DNA from: Rhodoferax sp. PAMC 29310 | GTDB taxonomy: Bacteria; Pseudomonadota; Gammaproteobacteria; Burkholderiales; Burkholderiaceae_C | Reading direction: 5' to 3' | NCBI RefSeq assembly: GCF_017948265.1 | Contig: NZ_CP072852.1 | Span: forward strand, 2,480,001-2,544,000 | Length of the DNA stretch: 64,000 nt | In this document: positions 30,200 through 39,919 of the stretch, piece after piece | Layout of the letters: the number at the start of each line of letters is the position of its first letter | How positions within the stretch are numbered: position 1 is the stretch's first letter | Translations under genes and position numbers: made by a program | The notes under the pieces: model-generated | Told to the model about the DNA's origin: nothing | The model's database searches: none | Seen by the model: the letters and a program-made list of their open reading frames with translations, nothing else

Positions 30200-32627
30200 T
30201 CAAGCGGTCCATGCTGCATCGGGCCGCCATTTGACTACCCAATCAAGCACTTCAGAGGCAGGCATCGGCCTGGCAATACCGAACCCCTGCGCCAACACAC
30301 ATCCTTGCGCCAACAGTTGGGTGCCATGCGCGACCGTCTCAGCACCTTCGGCAATCACCTGACGGCGAAATGCAGTCGCCAGGCCAATGACCCCTTGCAC
30401 GATGGCAAGATCGTCCGGGTCATCTAACATTTCAAGCACAAAGCTTCGGTCAATCTTGAGACACTTTGCCGGCAAGCGCCTGAGGTAAGTCAGCGAGGAA
30501 TACCCCGTTCCAAAGTCATCCAGAGCGAAACTGACGCCAAGGGCAATGCAGGCGTTCATGACCTCGACGACCGACAGCATGTCCTCAAGCGCGCTGCTTT
30601 CCAGGATTTCCAATTCCAGATTGGCGGGATCCACTTTCGGATGGCTGGCGAGCAAATCGGCGAGTCGTGCCACAAAAGCTCTTTGCTGCAATTGGCGCGC
30701 GCCGATGTTCACGCTCACCGGGATCTCCAAGCCTGCCGAATGCCAGGTCCTGATCTGCGTCATGGCCGCATTGATAACCCATTCATCCAACTCCACACTG
30801 ATCGGATGCCCTTCAATGCTGGGCAGGAAAGTGGCGGGCAGCAGCAGGCCGCGCTCCGGGTGCTGCCATCGGATCAGGGTTTCAACCCCAATGAACTTGC
30901 CCATTTTCATGTTCACCTTGGGCTGATAATAGAGCACCAGCTCGCTTTCATCTAGCGCTCGACGGATGCGGGCCAAGCTCTCATTGCGCACCGTGACGGC
31001 CACATCCTGAGCAACATCGAACAAATGGTACCGGTTCCTCCCCATCTGCTTGGCCTGGTACATCGCCTGGTCGGCATGACGCAAAAGCCGTTCAGCGTCG
31101 GAATTGTCCTGCGGGTAGAAAGTCACCCCGACACTGGCAGACACACCTAAAACCAGATCATCGACGATCACAGGCCCTGCCGCAGCCTGCAAAAGCCGTT
31201 CGAGTATCGGTTCACAGGTCTGCGGTTGGTCCAAATTGACTATTACCGCCACAAATTCATCGCCACCGATGCGAGACAAAGTATCCTCGTCACGCAATAC
31301 AGTTTTCAGGCGCTGCGCGAGAGCGATCAGAAGATCGGTCACCGGTGTCGTGGCCGTAGAGGTCATTCACCGCCTTGAACCCATCCAGATCAAGATAGAC
31401 CACCGCCAGCGACTGCCCACATTGCATGTTCTGGACCATGGCCTGCTGTAGTCGGTCGGCAAGTAAAACCCGGTTCGGCAGGCTGGTCAGGAAGTCAAAA
31501 TGGGCCAAATGCTCTAGCTGCTGCTGGTGCCGTTTGGCCTCGGTGATATCGGAGAACAGGGCAACATAATGGCTGACGGCACCATTGAGATCCTGGACGC
31601 GCGAGATCGACTCACTCACCGCGAAAAGGCCACCACCTTTGCGTTGAATCCACAACTCGCCCCTCCATTCGCCGCGCTCTTCGAGCACTCGTCGCCGGTT
31701 GGCATAGAACTCAAGATCCTGCTGAGGTGACCGGAACAGGGTCGCGTCGCGCCCCACCACGTCTTCGCGGGAGTAACCGGTCAGCCGCGTGAATGAGTCG
31801 TTCACGGCGATGACCGTGGCATCAGCATCGGTAATGACGATCGCCTCGCTCGCCTGAGCGAAAACGCTGGCGGCAAGCTTCAATTCAGACTGTGTGCGCC
31901 TAGTCTCGGTGTTATCGGTGACAGTGGCGATGGCGGCCGTGCCGTCCCAATCGATCGTACGCGTATCCAGGCTCCAATGGCGCACCTCGCCCGACTTGGT
32001 CGCGAAACGGCATTCGTAGGTCGTGGGTACGTCTTCCCCGCGCATGCGGCGCTGGTGCAAATCAACCAACCAGGCACGATCTTCCTCGAGCACAAATGGC
32101 AGGAAGGGCTTGCCGTGCAACTCATCCGCCGAGAACCCGAGTAATGTTCTCGCCGTTGCATTGGTAAACCTGATGACGCCCTGTTGAGTCACGACAACGC
32201 CAAGGGGCAGGTCTTCGATGAATCTACGATAGCGAGCCTCCGACTGCCTAAGCGCCTCGTCAAGCCGATAGCGCTCGGTGACATCCTGAAACCCGGCCAT
32301 CATCAGCGGCTCGGCAGGATCCTCAATCACCGCAGCTCCCATCAGGAAAATACGCTGCTCACCGCTCTTGAGGCGCATCAACAACTCCCGATCGCGCACC
32401 ACGCCATTGGCAGCCAAGTCCGCGACAATCACCGCACGAGCCACCTCGGGGTCAACCCAAATACCCATCTCGACGCTGGTGTGACCGATCGTTTCATCGC
32501 GTGTATATCCAGTGATGCGCTCCATGGCCCCATTGACGTCGATAAAGCGACCCTCCCTTAAAGTGGTCAGACTCATCGAGATCGGGCTTACATGGAAGAC
32601 CCGTTCATAACGTTTTTCGTCCCCCAT
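30200..32627 (-). pseudogene. PAS-PAS-PAS-GGDEF-EAL cyclic-di-GMP enzyme split by a frameshift
   Basis: Two frames together make one multidomain protein. The 5' frame (32627 down to 31290) encodes three PAS domains and the start of a GGDEF domain up to LYGHDTGD. The 3' frame (from about 31340 down to 30200) continues DLLIALAQRLKTVL, then SRIGGDEF and a complete EAL domain with GVETLIRW (ETL for EAL), DDFGTGYSS and KIDRSF. A single extra base (a G within the GG at 31337-31338 on the plus strand) explains the shift; removing it restores GHDTGDDLLIALAQ. The lesion is at the centre of GGDEF, so neither half is likely to be a full cyclase, although the EAL part could act alone from an internal start. 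A sequencing error cannot be excluded. Confidence 0.85.
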
Positions 32628-32759
32628 CTATGCTCCAGTAAGTCATTTAAAACCGACCACGGCACTATAGCCCAGAGGGATCCGACGCCTTTAATCGCAG
32701 GGTCACATTTCGCAGCAGAGACATGAGCATCCCTGCGAGGAAACTGGCGGTTCGCAGCA

Positions 32760-33383
32760 CTAGCGTTTGAACAGCGCCAGCAGCGACCCGGCCATGACAA
32801 AGAGGCTGCCAAAGGTGCGATTCAGGGCGCGGATGTGCGCAGGCGACTTGAGCGCGCCCAGCACGCGGGCCGCCAGCGCAGAGTACCCAGCCATGACCAC
32901 CAGGTCGGTGAATGCCAGCGTGGCGCCAATGATCAAGTATTGCGGCAGCAAGGGCTGCGACAAGGTCATGAACTGGGGTACCACAGCCAACAGAAAGACC
33001 GTGCCCTTGGGGTTGACGGTGTTGATCATCCAGGCGCGCAGCACCATCGAACGGCGGGTGACTTGCACCGCGCCTTCCGTCTGCGCGACCAGGGGCCGTG
33101 CCGGCGCGCGCCACTGCGAAATCCCCAGCCAGATCAGGTACGCCACGCCCAGCCATTTCACGACTGAAAAAGCGGTGCTGGACGCAGCCACCAAAGCACC
33201 CAGCCCCGCGCCGACCACGGTCACCTGGGTCCAGATACCCAAAATCAAACCAAAGATCGTGAAAAACCCTCGGCGAAAGCCATGGTTCAACCCTGCACTC
33301 ATGGCGGCCACTGCACCTGCGCCGGGCGAAATACTGATGGCCCAGGACGCAGCGAAGAAAGCCAACCAGGTGGAGAGCAGCAT
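32760..33383 (-). CDS. LysE/RhtB-family amino acid exporter
   Basis: 207 residues with about six membrane segments. The N-terminal block AASWAISISPGAGAVAAMSAG matches the PGP-type signature of the LysE superfamily, and GVAYLIWLGI and NPKGTVFLLAVVPQF are further family words. Family members export lysine, threonine, homoserine or leucine, but the substrate cannot be told here. It lies eight bases downstream of htpX on the same strand (htpX ends at 33393), so the two may be co-transcribed. Confidence 0.88.
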   Translation of the reverse strand: MLLSTWLAFFAASWAISISPGAGAVAAMSAGLNHGFRRGFFTIFGLILGIWTQVTVVGAGLGALVAASSTAFSVVKWLGVAYLIWLGISQWRAPARPLVAQTEGAVQVTRRSMVLRAWMINTVNPKGTVFLLAVVPQFMTLSQPLLPQYLIIGATLAFTDLVVMAGYSALAARVLGALKSPAHIRALNRTFGSLFVMAGSLLALFKR

Positions 33384-33392
33384 GCGAAGACC

Positions 33393-34268
33393 TTAAGGCT
33401 GTGCGTTTTGCAAAGCGGCAATGCGCTCTTCAATCGGCGGGTGAGTCGAGAACAACTTGCCAATGCCACCAGCGATCCCCATGGCCGCCATGCTCTTGGG
33501 CAACTCGCCCGGCGTCATGCCGCCCAAACGGGCAAGGGCATTCACCATGGGCTGGCGGCGTCCCATCAACTGGGCTGCGCCGGCGTCCGCACGAAACTCG
33601 CGCTGGCGGGAGAACCAGGCCACGATGATGGCGGCCACAAAGCCCAGCAGAATATCCAACACGATGGTGGTGATGAAGTAGCCGATGCCAGGCCCGCTGG
33701 AGCGGTCATCGCCCTTGCGCAAAAAGCTGTCAATGGCGTAACCAATGACCCGGCTCAGGAACACCACAAAGGTGTTCATCACGCCCTGGATCAGCGTCAT
33801 GGTGACCATGTCGCCGTTGGCGATGTGGGCCACTTCATGGCCAATCACGGCCTCGACCTCTTCACGCGTCATGCCTTGCAACAAACCGGTGCTGACAGCG
33901 ACGAGGGCCGAGTTCTTGAAGGCGCCGGTGGCAAACGCGTTGGGCGCGCCTTCAAAGATACCGACTTCAGGCATGCCAATGCCGGCCTTCTCCGCAAACT
34001 TGCGCACGGTTTCGACAATCCAGGCCTCGTCGGCGTTTTGGGCCTGGTTGATGACGCGCACACCCGACGACCACTTGGCCACGGGCTTGCTGATCAACAA
34101 GGAGATGATGGCGCCGCCAAAACCCATGATCAGCGCAAACCCCATCAGGGCTTTCAAGTCGAGCCCGTTGGGCGTCAGGTAGCGATTCACGCCCAACAGA
34201 TTGGCCACAATTCCCAAGACGACCACCACCGCGAGGTTGGTCATGATGAACAAAGCAATACGTTTCAT
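33393..34268 (-). CDS. htpX: HtpX, membrane zinc metalloprotease
   Basis: 291 residues. Two N-terminal membrane segments (about residues 5-25 and 35-55) are followed by the zinc motif [13 protein letters not shown] near residue 143 and two more hydrophobic segments. A third metal-ligand region, [15 protein letters not shown], lies further on. HtpX degrades misfolded membrane proteins in the inner membrane with FtsH. ATG at 34266-34268. Confidence 0.95.
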   Translation of the reverse strand: MKRIALFIMTNLAVVVVLGIVANLLGVNRYLTPNGLDLKALMGFALIMGFGGAIISLLISKPVAKWSSGVRVINQAQNADEAWIVETVRKFAEKAGIGMPEVGIFEGAPNAFATGAFKNSALVAVSTGLLQGMTREEVEAVIGHEVAHIANGDMVTMTLIQGVMNTFVVFLSRVIGYAIDSFLRKGDDRSSGPGIGYFITTIVLDILLGFVAAIIVAWFSRQREFRADAGAAQLMGRRQPMVNALARLGGMTPGELPKSMAAMGIAGGIGKLFSTHPPIEERIAALQNAQP

Positions 34269-34337
34269 TGTTTCTTTCAGAAGCCTCCCCTTACCGGTGG
34301 GGAGTCAGCGCGGATGTTAGGGCGTATCGATCCCAAT

Positions 34338-35132
34338 TCAAGACGGAACGGGAAGATCCCCCACATGTAGTACTTGTTTGGGCAGGCGAAACACGCTGGC
34401 GTCGTCGTAAAACGCCGGGTCTTCATTGGCAGGCCACCAGCCCGGCACGCCCAGAACCGGCAGGTGCGCAAACGGCTTGGCCGCGAGCTTGTCGGCACTC
34501 AGATCGGCTGCCATCCAGGCATCCAGATTTGCTATTGAATCAATAGCTACTTGCGCACGGTAGACGTGGGCTGTGATCGCTTTTCGGGGTGAAACCAGCT
34601 TTTCCATCAAGGCATGGCCAAAGATCACCAAGTGAGCCTGGGCCCAAAGCGGGCGAAGGTCGACAAACAAGCGCTGCCAGTCCTTGGCGGCCAAGGCGTC
34701 CCACAGTGCATCAGGCGCTTGCAGAAAAGCGGCGTTCTCATCAAACACGGTCAGGCCGTCCCTCGCCGGACCGCGCACCGGCTGGATGCCGGTTTGCGCA
34801 ATTTGCGCCACATGCAATTGATTGAGGCGGCGCTTGGTCTGGGGAAACTGCAACCATGCCAATCCATTAAAAAAGTCATGCAAGCCCTCTCGGGTCGGGC
34901 AACAGCCGCTATGAAAAATATAACTCTCATAGGCCTCGCCCGCCGGCAAGTCGCTCTGTGGCACAAATTGCACAAGTGGCGCTTGCGATGCTGACGCGGC
35001 GTTCAGCGCTTGGGCACTAGACGCACCGGCGCCAACCTGTGTCGCGGCGCCCTGCCCCATCGCCACATAGGGCGCAAGCCAGGGGGCGGTCCAGTCAACG
35101 GTGGCCAATTCCTGAGAAGCCAAGACGCTCAA
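34338..35132 (-). CDS. DUF3025 family protein
   Basis: 264 residues with no membrane segment. The block AYESYIFHSGCCPTREGLHD and FNGLAWLQFPQTKRRLNQLH match the DUF3025 family, whose function is unknown. The start is a TTG at 35130-35132 that overlaps the preceding NYN gene stop as TTGA; no ATG lies near the conserved N-terminus. This points to translational coupling. Residues about 184-201 come from copy F of the 54-bp repeat in antisense orientation. Confidence 0.82.
   Translation of the reverse strand: MSVLASQELATVDWTAPWLAPYVAMGQGAATQVGAGASSAQALNAASASQAPLVQFVPQSDLPAGEAYESYIFHSGCCPTREGLHDFFNGLAWLQFPQTKRRLNQLHVAQIAQTGIQPVRGPARDGLTVFDENAAFLQAPDALWDALAAKDWQRLFVDLRPLWAQAHLVIFGHALMEKLVSPRKAITAHVYRAQVAIDSIANLDAWMAADLSADKLAAKPFAHLPVLGVPGWWPANEDPAFYDDASVFRLPKQVLHVGDLPVPS
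34531..34584 (+). repeat. 54-bp palindromic repeat, copy F (inside DUF3025, antisense)
   Basis: Starts GCTATTGAATCAATAGCT, a perfect 6-bp stem, then ACTTGCGC and GTGGGCTGTG. Encodes residues about 184-201 from the opposite strand. Confidence 0.72.
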
Positions 35133-35953
35133 GCGGGCCCCTGAGGCAAGTGGTAGCTGACCGTTCTGGGCTTTTCCAGCGGCAACAAGGAAAAGTGGAG
35201 TGGGAACTTCTTCAAGAGTTTGGTGGCCGTGGTGTTCTTGCCACGCAGTTTGGCGTCCAACAAGGCTTTGGCCACCGCCGCCAAGGGGTGTGGTTGCCCG
35301 TCCTGCAAGCTCGGCACGGCCTGAAGAATGGCAGCAACATCGGGCAGCGCTTGGGCAGACGCCGTGCCGTCGATGGGCTCCACGGCAGGCGCATTGGGTT
35401 TGACTTTCTTGGCTGTTGTCTTTTTGGCAGCGGCGGCCTTGGGAGCTGCCGTTTTGGTCGCCACTTTTTTGGCAGGCGCTTTGGCGGTCTTTCGTGCGGG
35501 CTTCTCAGTGGCGGATTCAGGGGACGGCAACGGCTCTTGCGCCGACCCCACCAGAATCACCCGGTCATACGCCGACACAGCCTCACGTCCCATTTTGCTG
35601 CGCTCTGACACACAAACCATGCGGATTCCGCGCTCACGCAGTCGCACCACCAGCGGCAGAAAATCGGCGTCGCCTGAGCCAATCACCACCAATTTGGGCG
35701 GCGGACTTTGGCATGCCAGTTCCATGGCATCCACCGCCAAGGCGATATCTGTGGTGTTTTTGGTCAACGCAAGGTTCACAAAGGGCCGCACAGCCCAGGC
35801 GCGCAGCACCTCGGCCAGGTTCTTCAGGTTGTCGGAGCTGCCATAGGCCCGTCGCACCGGCAGCGGGCCCTCTGACTCTTGCAGCACACGAAAGGCCTCG
35901 TCAATCCAGGCGCCCGAGTTCAGGTTGTCGGCATCAATCAGAAAGACGTTCAC
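35129..35953 (-). CDS. NYN-domain (PIN-like) protein with basic linker and C-terminal OST-HTH/LOTUS-like region
   Basis: 274 residues. Residues 1-140 form a NYN domain: MNVFLIDADNLN carries the first acidic cluster, KNTTDIALAVDAMEL the second and VIGSGDADFLPLV the third, the residues that bind metal in this nuclease-like fold. Residues about 145-200 are Ala/Lys/Pro-rich low complexity. The last 75 residues resemble a LOTUS/OST-HTH winged helix (FPLHFSLLPLEK). An RNA-related role is likely. The start is a GTG at 35951-35953. Confidence 0.8.
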   Translation of the reverse strand: MNVFLIDADNLNSGAWIDEAFRVLQESEGPLPVRRAYGSSDNLKNLAEVLRAWAVRPFVNLALTKNTTDIALAVDAMELACQSPPPKLVVIGSGDADFLPLVVRLRERGIRMVCVSERSKMGREAVSAYDRVILVGSAQEPLPSPESATEKPARKTAKAPAKKVATKTAAPKAAAAKKTTAKKVKPNAPAVEPIDGTASAQALPDVAAILQAVPSLQDGQPHPLAAVAKALLDAKLRGKNTTATKLLKKFPLHFSLLPLEKPRTVSYHLPQGPA

Positions 35954-36000
35954 GTCAACTCCTTGTAGGGCGGCGACAGGTCCAACGCGCCACCGGCAGG

Positions 36001-37035
36001 TCAGGCGATCATTTTCCAGGGCAGTGACTCGCCCGATCGCAGTGGCTTGAGCGCGGCCTCGCCAAAGGCATAGCTCTCGGGTGGCGTCCAGCTGGTCCGG
36101 GCCAGGGTGATGGTGCCCGTGTTGCGGGGCAGGCCATAAAAGTCAGCGCCATTGAAGCTGGCAAAGGATTCCAACTGGTGCAAGGCGCCGACCGAGTCAA
36201 AGGCTTCTGCGTACAACTCCATGGCGGCGTGGGCCGTGTAGCAGCCCGCGCAACCCGAAGCGTGCTCTTTCAGATGCGCCGGGTGCGGTGCGCTGTCGGT
36301 ACCCAGGAAGAACTTGGCCGAGCCACTGGTGGCGGCCTCGACCAAAGCCAGGCGATGCGACTCGCGCTTGAGCACCGGCAGGCAGTAATAGTGCGGGCGA
36401 ATGCCGCCCGTGAAGATGGCGTTGCGGTTGTAGAGCAGGTGATGGGCGGTGACTGTGGCGGCAGTAAACCGGTCTGCCGACTGCACATATTGCGCTGCGT
36501 CTTTGGTGGTGATGTGCTCAAACACAATTTTGAGTTCAGGGAAATCGCGGCGCAAGGGAATGAGCTGGGTGTCAATGAACACGGCTTCCCGGTCAAACAG
36601 GTCGATGTCGGGGGACGTCACCTCGCCGTGCACCAGCAGCAACATGCCGGCGCGCTGCATCGCCTCCAGCGTTTTATAAGTGTTGCGCAAATCGGTCACG
36701 CCCGCGTCACTGTTGGTGGTGGCTCCCGCGGGATACAACTTGGCCGCGACGATGCCGGCGGCATGGGCGCGGGCAATTTCGTCAGCGGGCAGGTTGTCAG
36801 TGAGGTAAAGCGTCATCAGCGGCTCAAACTGCACACCGGGCGGAACGCTTGCCTGGATACGCGCCTTGTAGGCGAGTGCAGCCTCGGTGGTCGTCACCGG
36901 TGGGCGCAGGTTGGGCATGATGATGGCGCGACCAAACTGGGCGGCGGTGTGCGGCACCACGGTATTGAGCGCGTCGCCGTCGCGCACATGCAGATGCCAG
37001 TCGTCGGGGCGGGTGATTTGAATAGTTTGTGTCAT
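36001..37035 (-). CDS. pyrC: PyrC, dihydroorotase (class II type)
   Basis: 344 residues, the usual length. Catalyses the third step of pyrimidine synthesis, carbamoyl-aspartate to dihydroorotate. The zinc motif HLHVRDG is near residue 14, [14 protein letters not shown] carries the carboxylated lysine, and the ligands [11 protein letters not shown] and [10 protein letters not shown] follow. ATG at 37033-37035. Confidence 0.96.
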   Translation of the reverse strand: MTQTIQITRPDDWHLHVRDGDALNTVVPHTAAQFGRAIIMPNLRPPVTTTEAALAYKARIQASVPPGVQFEPLMTLYLTDNLPADEIARAHAAGIVAAKLYPAGATTNSDAGVTDLRNTYKTLEAMQRAGMLLLVHGEVTSPDIDLFDREAVFIDTQLIPLRRDFPELKIVFEHITTKDAAQYVQSADRFTAATVTAHHLLYNRNAIFTGGIRPHYYCLPVLKRESHRLALVEAATSGSAKFFLGTDSAPHPAHLKEHASGCAGCYTAHAAMELYAEAFDSVGALHQLESFASFNGADFYGLPRNTGTITLARTSWTPPESYAFGEAALKPLRSGESLPWKMIA

Positions 37036-37072
37036 GGGGGAATTGGTGCAGATGGAAAACGAAAGGGTGAAC

Positions 37073-38047
37073 TCACATCGCGGGCGGTTGGGTCAGCAAA
37101 AAGTCCCACAATGACTGGGCGTTGCGCTTGGCACTGGGCGCCCCATTGCGGTTGGTCTGCACGCCGGATTTCCCTGGCTCCCGGACGGTGGGGCGTTCGC
37201 GGTACAGACGGACTTCCATGGTGATTTGCAGATTGGCCAGGCCGGGCGCTTGTGCACTGACCAGTCGCTTGGCACGCAAGTCTTTCTTGACCGCGCTGTG
37301 GGGCAGAAAGGCAATGCCATGCCCTTCCAGCGCCATGGCCTTCAGACCCTCTGCCATGTCCGTCTCATACACTCGGTCAAAGTGAATGGCCGTGCCAGAA
37401 CCTTTGAGAATCAAATCTACCATCTGTCCGAGGTAGGCGCCCGGCGCGTAGGCGAGGTAGGGCAGCGGCTGGCCGGGGCGACCCGGCAACAAAAATGCTG
37501 GTGCGCCATCCGCATCAGGCTTCACATAGGGTGCGATGACCTCCTCCCCCAAGCTCACCATTTCATAGCGCTCTGCGTCCAACTGGTAAGGCTGAGAGGG
37601 GTGATGATAGGCAATCAGCAGGTCACAACTGCCTTCTACGAGGCGCATCACAGCGTCATGCACATTGAGGGCAATCAAACGGCTTTTCATGGGCCCAAAC
37701 TTTTCCCGCAGATTGGACAACCAAGCCGGGAAGAACGTAAAGGCCAGCGTGTGGGGCACTGCAAACTCAATCACATCGCGCCCGGCCGCGGTGTGGCCCC
37801 GCAGCATGGCGCGGGTGCTTTGCAGCGACTGCAACACCTCCAGCGACTGGTCATACAGCGTCTCGCCCGCCGGCGTGAGTCGGGTGGGATAACTGCTTCG
37901 GTCCACCAAATCTGTGCCCGCCCACGCCTCCAGCGACTGGATGCGCCGGGAGAATGCGGGTTGCGTCACGTGACGCAATTGCGCGGAGCGGCTGAAACTG
38001 CGCGTTTCAGCCAAACTCACAAAATCTTCAAGCCATTTGGTTTCCAT
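37073..38047 (-). CDS. LysR-family transcriptional regulator
   Basis: 324 residues with an N-terminal winged helix ([20 protein letters not shown], then [18 protein letters not shown]) and a LysR substrate-binding domain. The target is unknown. Divergent from the DUF422 membrane protein gene with about 150 bases between starts, which is the usual arrangement for a LysR-controlled gene. It also lies directly downstream of nothing on its own strand, and pyrC follows it by 37 bases. Confidence 0.88.
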   Translation of the reverse strand: METKWLEDFVSLAETRSFSRSAQLRHVTQPAFSRRIQSLEAWAGTDLVDRSSYPTRLTPAGETLYDQSLEVLQSLQSTRAMLRGHTAAGRDVIEFAVPHTLAFTFFPAWLSNLREKFGPMKSRLIALNVHDAVMRLVEGSCDLLIAYHHPSQPYQLDAERYEMVSLGEEVIAPYVKPDADGAPAFLLPGRPGQPLPYLAYAPGAYLGQMVDLILKGSGTAIHFDRVYETDMAEGLKAMALEGHGIAFLPHSAVKKDLRAKRLVSAQAPGLANLQITMEVRLYRERPTVREPGKSGVQTNRNGAPSAKRNAQSLWDFLLTQPPAM

Positions 38048-38201
38048 GGATCGGGATTATGCGCGGATTGCATGAGATATCCCCCAAAACACCAGTAGCT
38101 GACAGGCCCTCGTCACGCTGACGGTTCAGACTGCGCCACAAAAACAAACCCAGCCACCCTGTAAGGTGCTTTGGGGCCACCTATGCATCCACAGGAACGC
38201 A

Positions 38202-39062
38202 ATGAATTCACGTCTTGCCGCCATCCCCAGGTTGAGCTACGCCTTGTTTGCGGTCTACTTGATCACAATGGCCATCCGAAGCCGCAGTGAAACCACTGCA
38301 GCCATTGTCGCCAGCTCACTCCTGATGTTTGCGTTTTGCTGGGCCAATGCCAGCCACTTGCTGGGACCGCGTGCGGCCACAGGCTTTGTCATCGTTGCGA
38401 CGGCACTGGGTTGGTTTGCTGAGCAAATGGGGGTGTCCTATGGCTGGTTTTTTGGCGAATATGTTTACACCGATGTGCTCGGCTGGCGCTTGGGAGACGT
38501 TCCTGCGGTCATCCCACTCATGTGGTTTTCGCTTTGCTACACGGGCTACGTGGTCAGCAACTTGATTGTTTTGCAAAGCCCGAAACACGGCTCCAACCGC
38601 TTCACGGATGTCGTCTTCATGTCCTTTTTGGCGGCCATGATCGTCACAGCCTTTGACCTTGGAGCCGACCCCTATATGGTTTATCAGCTCAAGGCTTGGG
38701 TGATGACCAAGACGGATGGCGGATGGTTTGGGGAAACCCTGCAGGGCTTTGTCGGTTGGGTTGGCGTCAGTTTTGTGATTCTGCTGAGTGTTCGACTTTT
38801 CATGCAAAAACAAGTGTTGCGTCCCGCGGGTGACTTTGGCAAGTGGCACGCGCTCATGCCGCTCTCGCTCTACGCAAGCGCCATGGTCTTTCAGGTTTTG
38901 GTGGGGCACCCCTTGGAGACGCGCGCCATTGCGGTGTTTGCCATGGGTATTCCCATTCTTTGTGCACTAGCGGGTTGGCGACGCTGGCGCCGATTGCCTG
39001 CCACCTTGCCTGTGATCAGCCCGGTGTCCAGCGATCGACTGGCGCACATGCCCTATCGGTGA
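38202..39062 (+). CDS. DUF422 (CruF-like) carotenoid-biosynthesis-type membrane protein
   Basis: About 286 residues with seven or more membrane helices. GWFAEQMGVSYGWFFGEYVY and the following FDLGADPYMV match the DUF422 family, which includes the gamma-carotenoid 1',2'-hydratase CruF. No other carotenoid gene is seen here, so the substrate is open. ATG at 38202, with AGGAA upstream, is preferred over an in-frame start at 38166. The C-terminal end abuts the DUF2236 remnant, so the last residues may be derived from a deletion joint. Confidence 0.82.
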   Translation: MNSRLAAIPRLSYALFAVYLITMAIRSRSETTAAIVASSLLMFAFCWANASHLLGPRAATGFVIVATALGWFAEQMGVSYGWFFGEYVYTDVLGWRLGDVPAVIPLMWFSLCYTGYVVSNLIVLQSPKHGSNRFTDVVFMSFLAAMIVTAFDLGADPYMVYQLKAWVMTKTDGGWFGETLQGFVGWVGVSFVILLSVRLFMQKQVLRPAGDFGKWHALMPLSLYASAMVFQVLVGHPLETRAIAVFAMGIPILCALAGWRRWRRLPATLPVISPVSSDRLAHMPYR

Positions 39063-39900
39063 GACTGATTCATGCCACGATTCGCAACCTCCTTCTTCGC
39101 GGTAGCCCCGAAAATGCCCTGCTCGCTCTGGGCGGGCAACACCACGTCACGGGGGCCGGAGAGCTTCCCGCCCTGCGCCGGCCCGAGTGCGCCACCCTGT
39201 ACCAAGCACTATGGGCGCATGGCTGGAAGGTGGGCGAAGACGGCTTGCCCTGCAACCAAGAGGAGTTGGCGTACACGCTGTTGACTTTCTCGTATGTATT
39301 TTTGCGCAGCATGCGACGCCTCGGGCTAGGCCTTCCGGCCAGCGACGAGGAAGCCTACCTCCACGCCTGGAATGTCGTCCGGCACGTATTGGGCATCAGG
39401 CGGGAACTCCTGGCGGACACGATGGACTAGGCAGAAGCCTTGTTTGCAAAAATTCAAAAACGGGGCCGGGCCGAAGCGGCCCAACCAGACTCACGTCCTG
39501 CGCTGGGTCAGGCCTTGATGGCGGCCATAGAAAGTGCAATTCCGCTTCTCATGCTGAAGCCATTTCCTGCATTAATGAGCCGCCATCTTTGTGGCCCGGA
39601 GACGGCGAGGAATATTGGCCTCACGAAGAAAGTACCACTTTTATCGCGAGACTTGTTCTTACTGTTAATTCTAATTGCCAGAGGGCTGGACGGCGTGGTA
39701 CGTTCGGTGTCTGCTGATTTCTCGATCTCCAGATTCCTGACTCGTGTGCTGGGTTATCACCTTATGAGCCGGTTATTGATGGATCAAACTCGCCCACTGA
39801 AGCTGCCAGCGCATTTGCTGAGCCACGCCAACAAGACCATCAGCGCTTGGAATTACGATCCCAAAGCCCCTCTTTGGATAAACCGACTCGAAGACAGAAT
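39059..39900 (+). pseudogene. Remnant of a DUF2236 (MpaB/latex-clearing type) oxygenase
   Basis: The frame from 39059 reads VRLIHATIRNLLL, then CNQEELAYTLLTFSYVFLR and DEEAYLHAWNVVRHVLGI, conserved parts of the DUF2236 haem oxygenase family. The upstream part of about 150 residues expected in this family is missing; the frame before 39059 is overlapped by the end of the DUF422 gene. An in-frame TAG at 39428-39430 splits the frame (M D stop A E A L F A K). The downstream part continues to about 39900 and then runs on without a stop into the next gene. Truncation plus nonsense codon mark a decayed gene. Confidence 0.72.
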
Positions 39901-39919
39901 GACCCAACCAGGCCCCGGA

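Noticed and set aside
30920..30985. Repeat-like GCTAGATGAAAGCGAGCT and TCTAGCGCTC in the EAL region
   Set aside because: Encodes the conserved LDESELVLYYQPK segment of EAL domains; the right block does not match, so it is chance.
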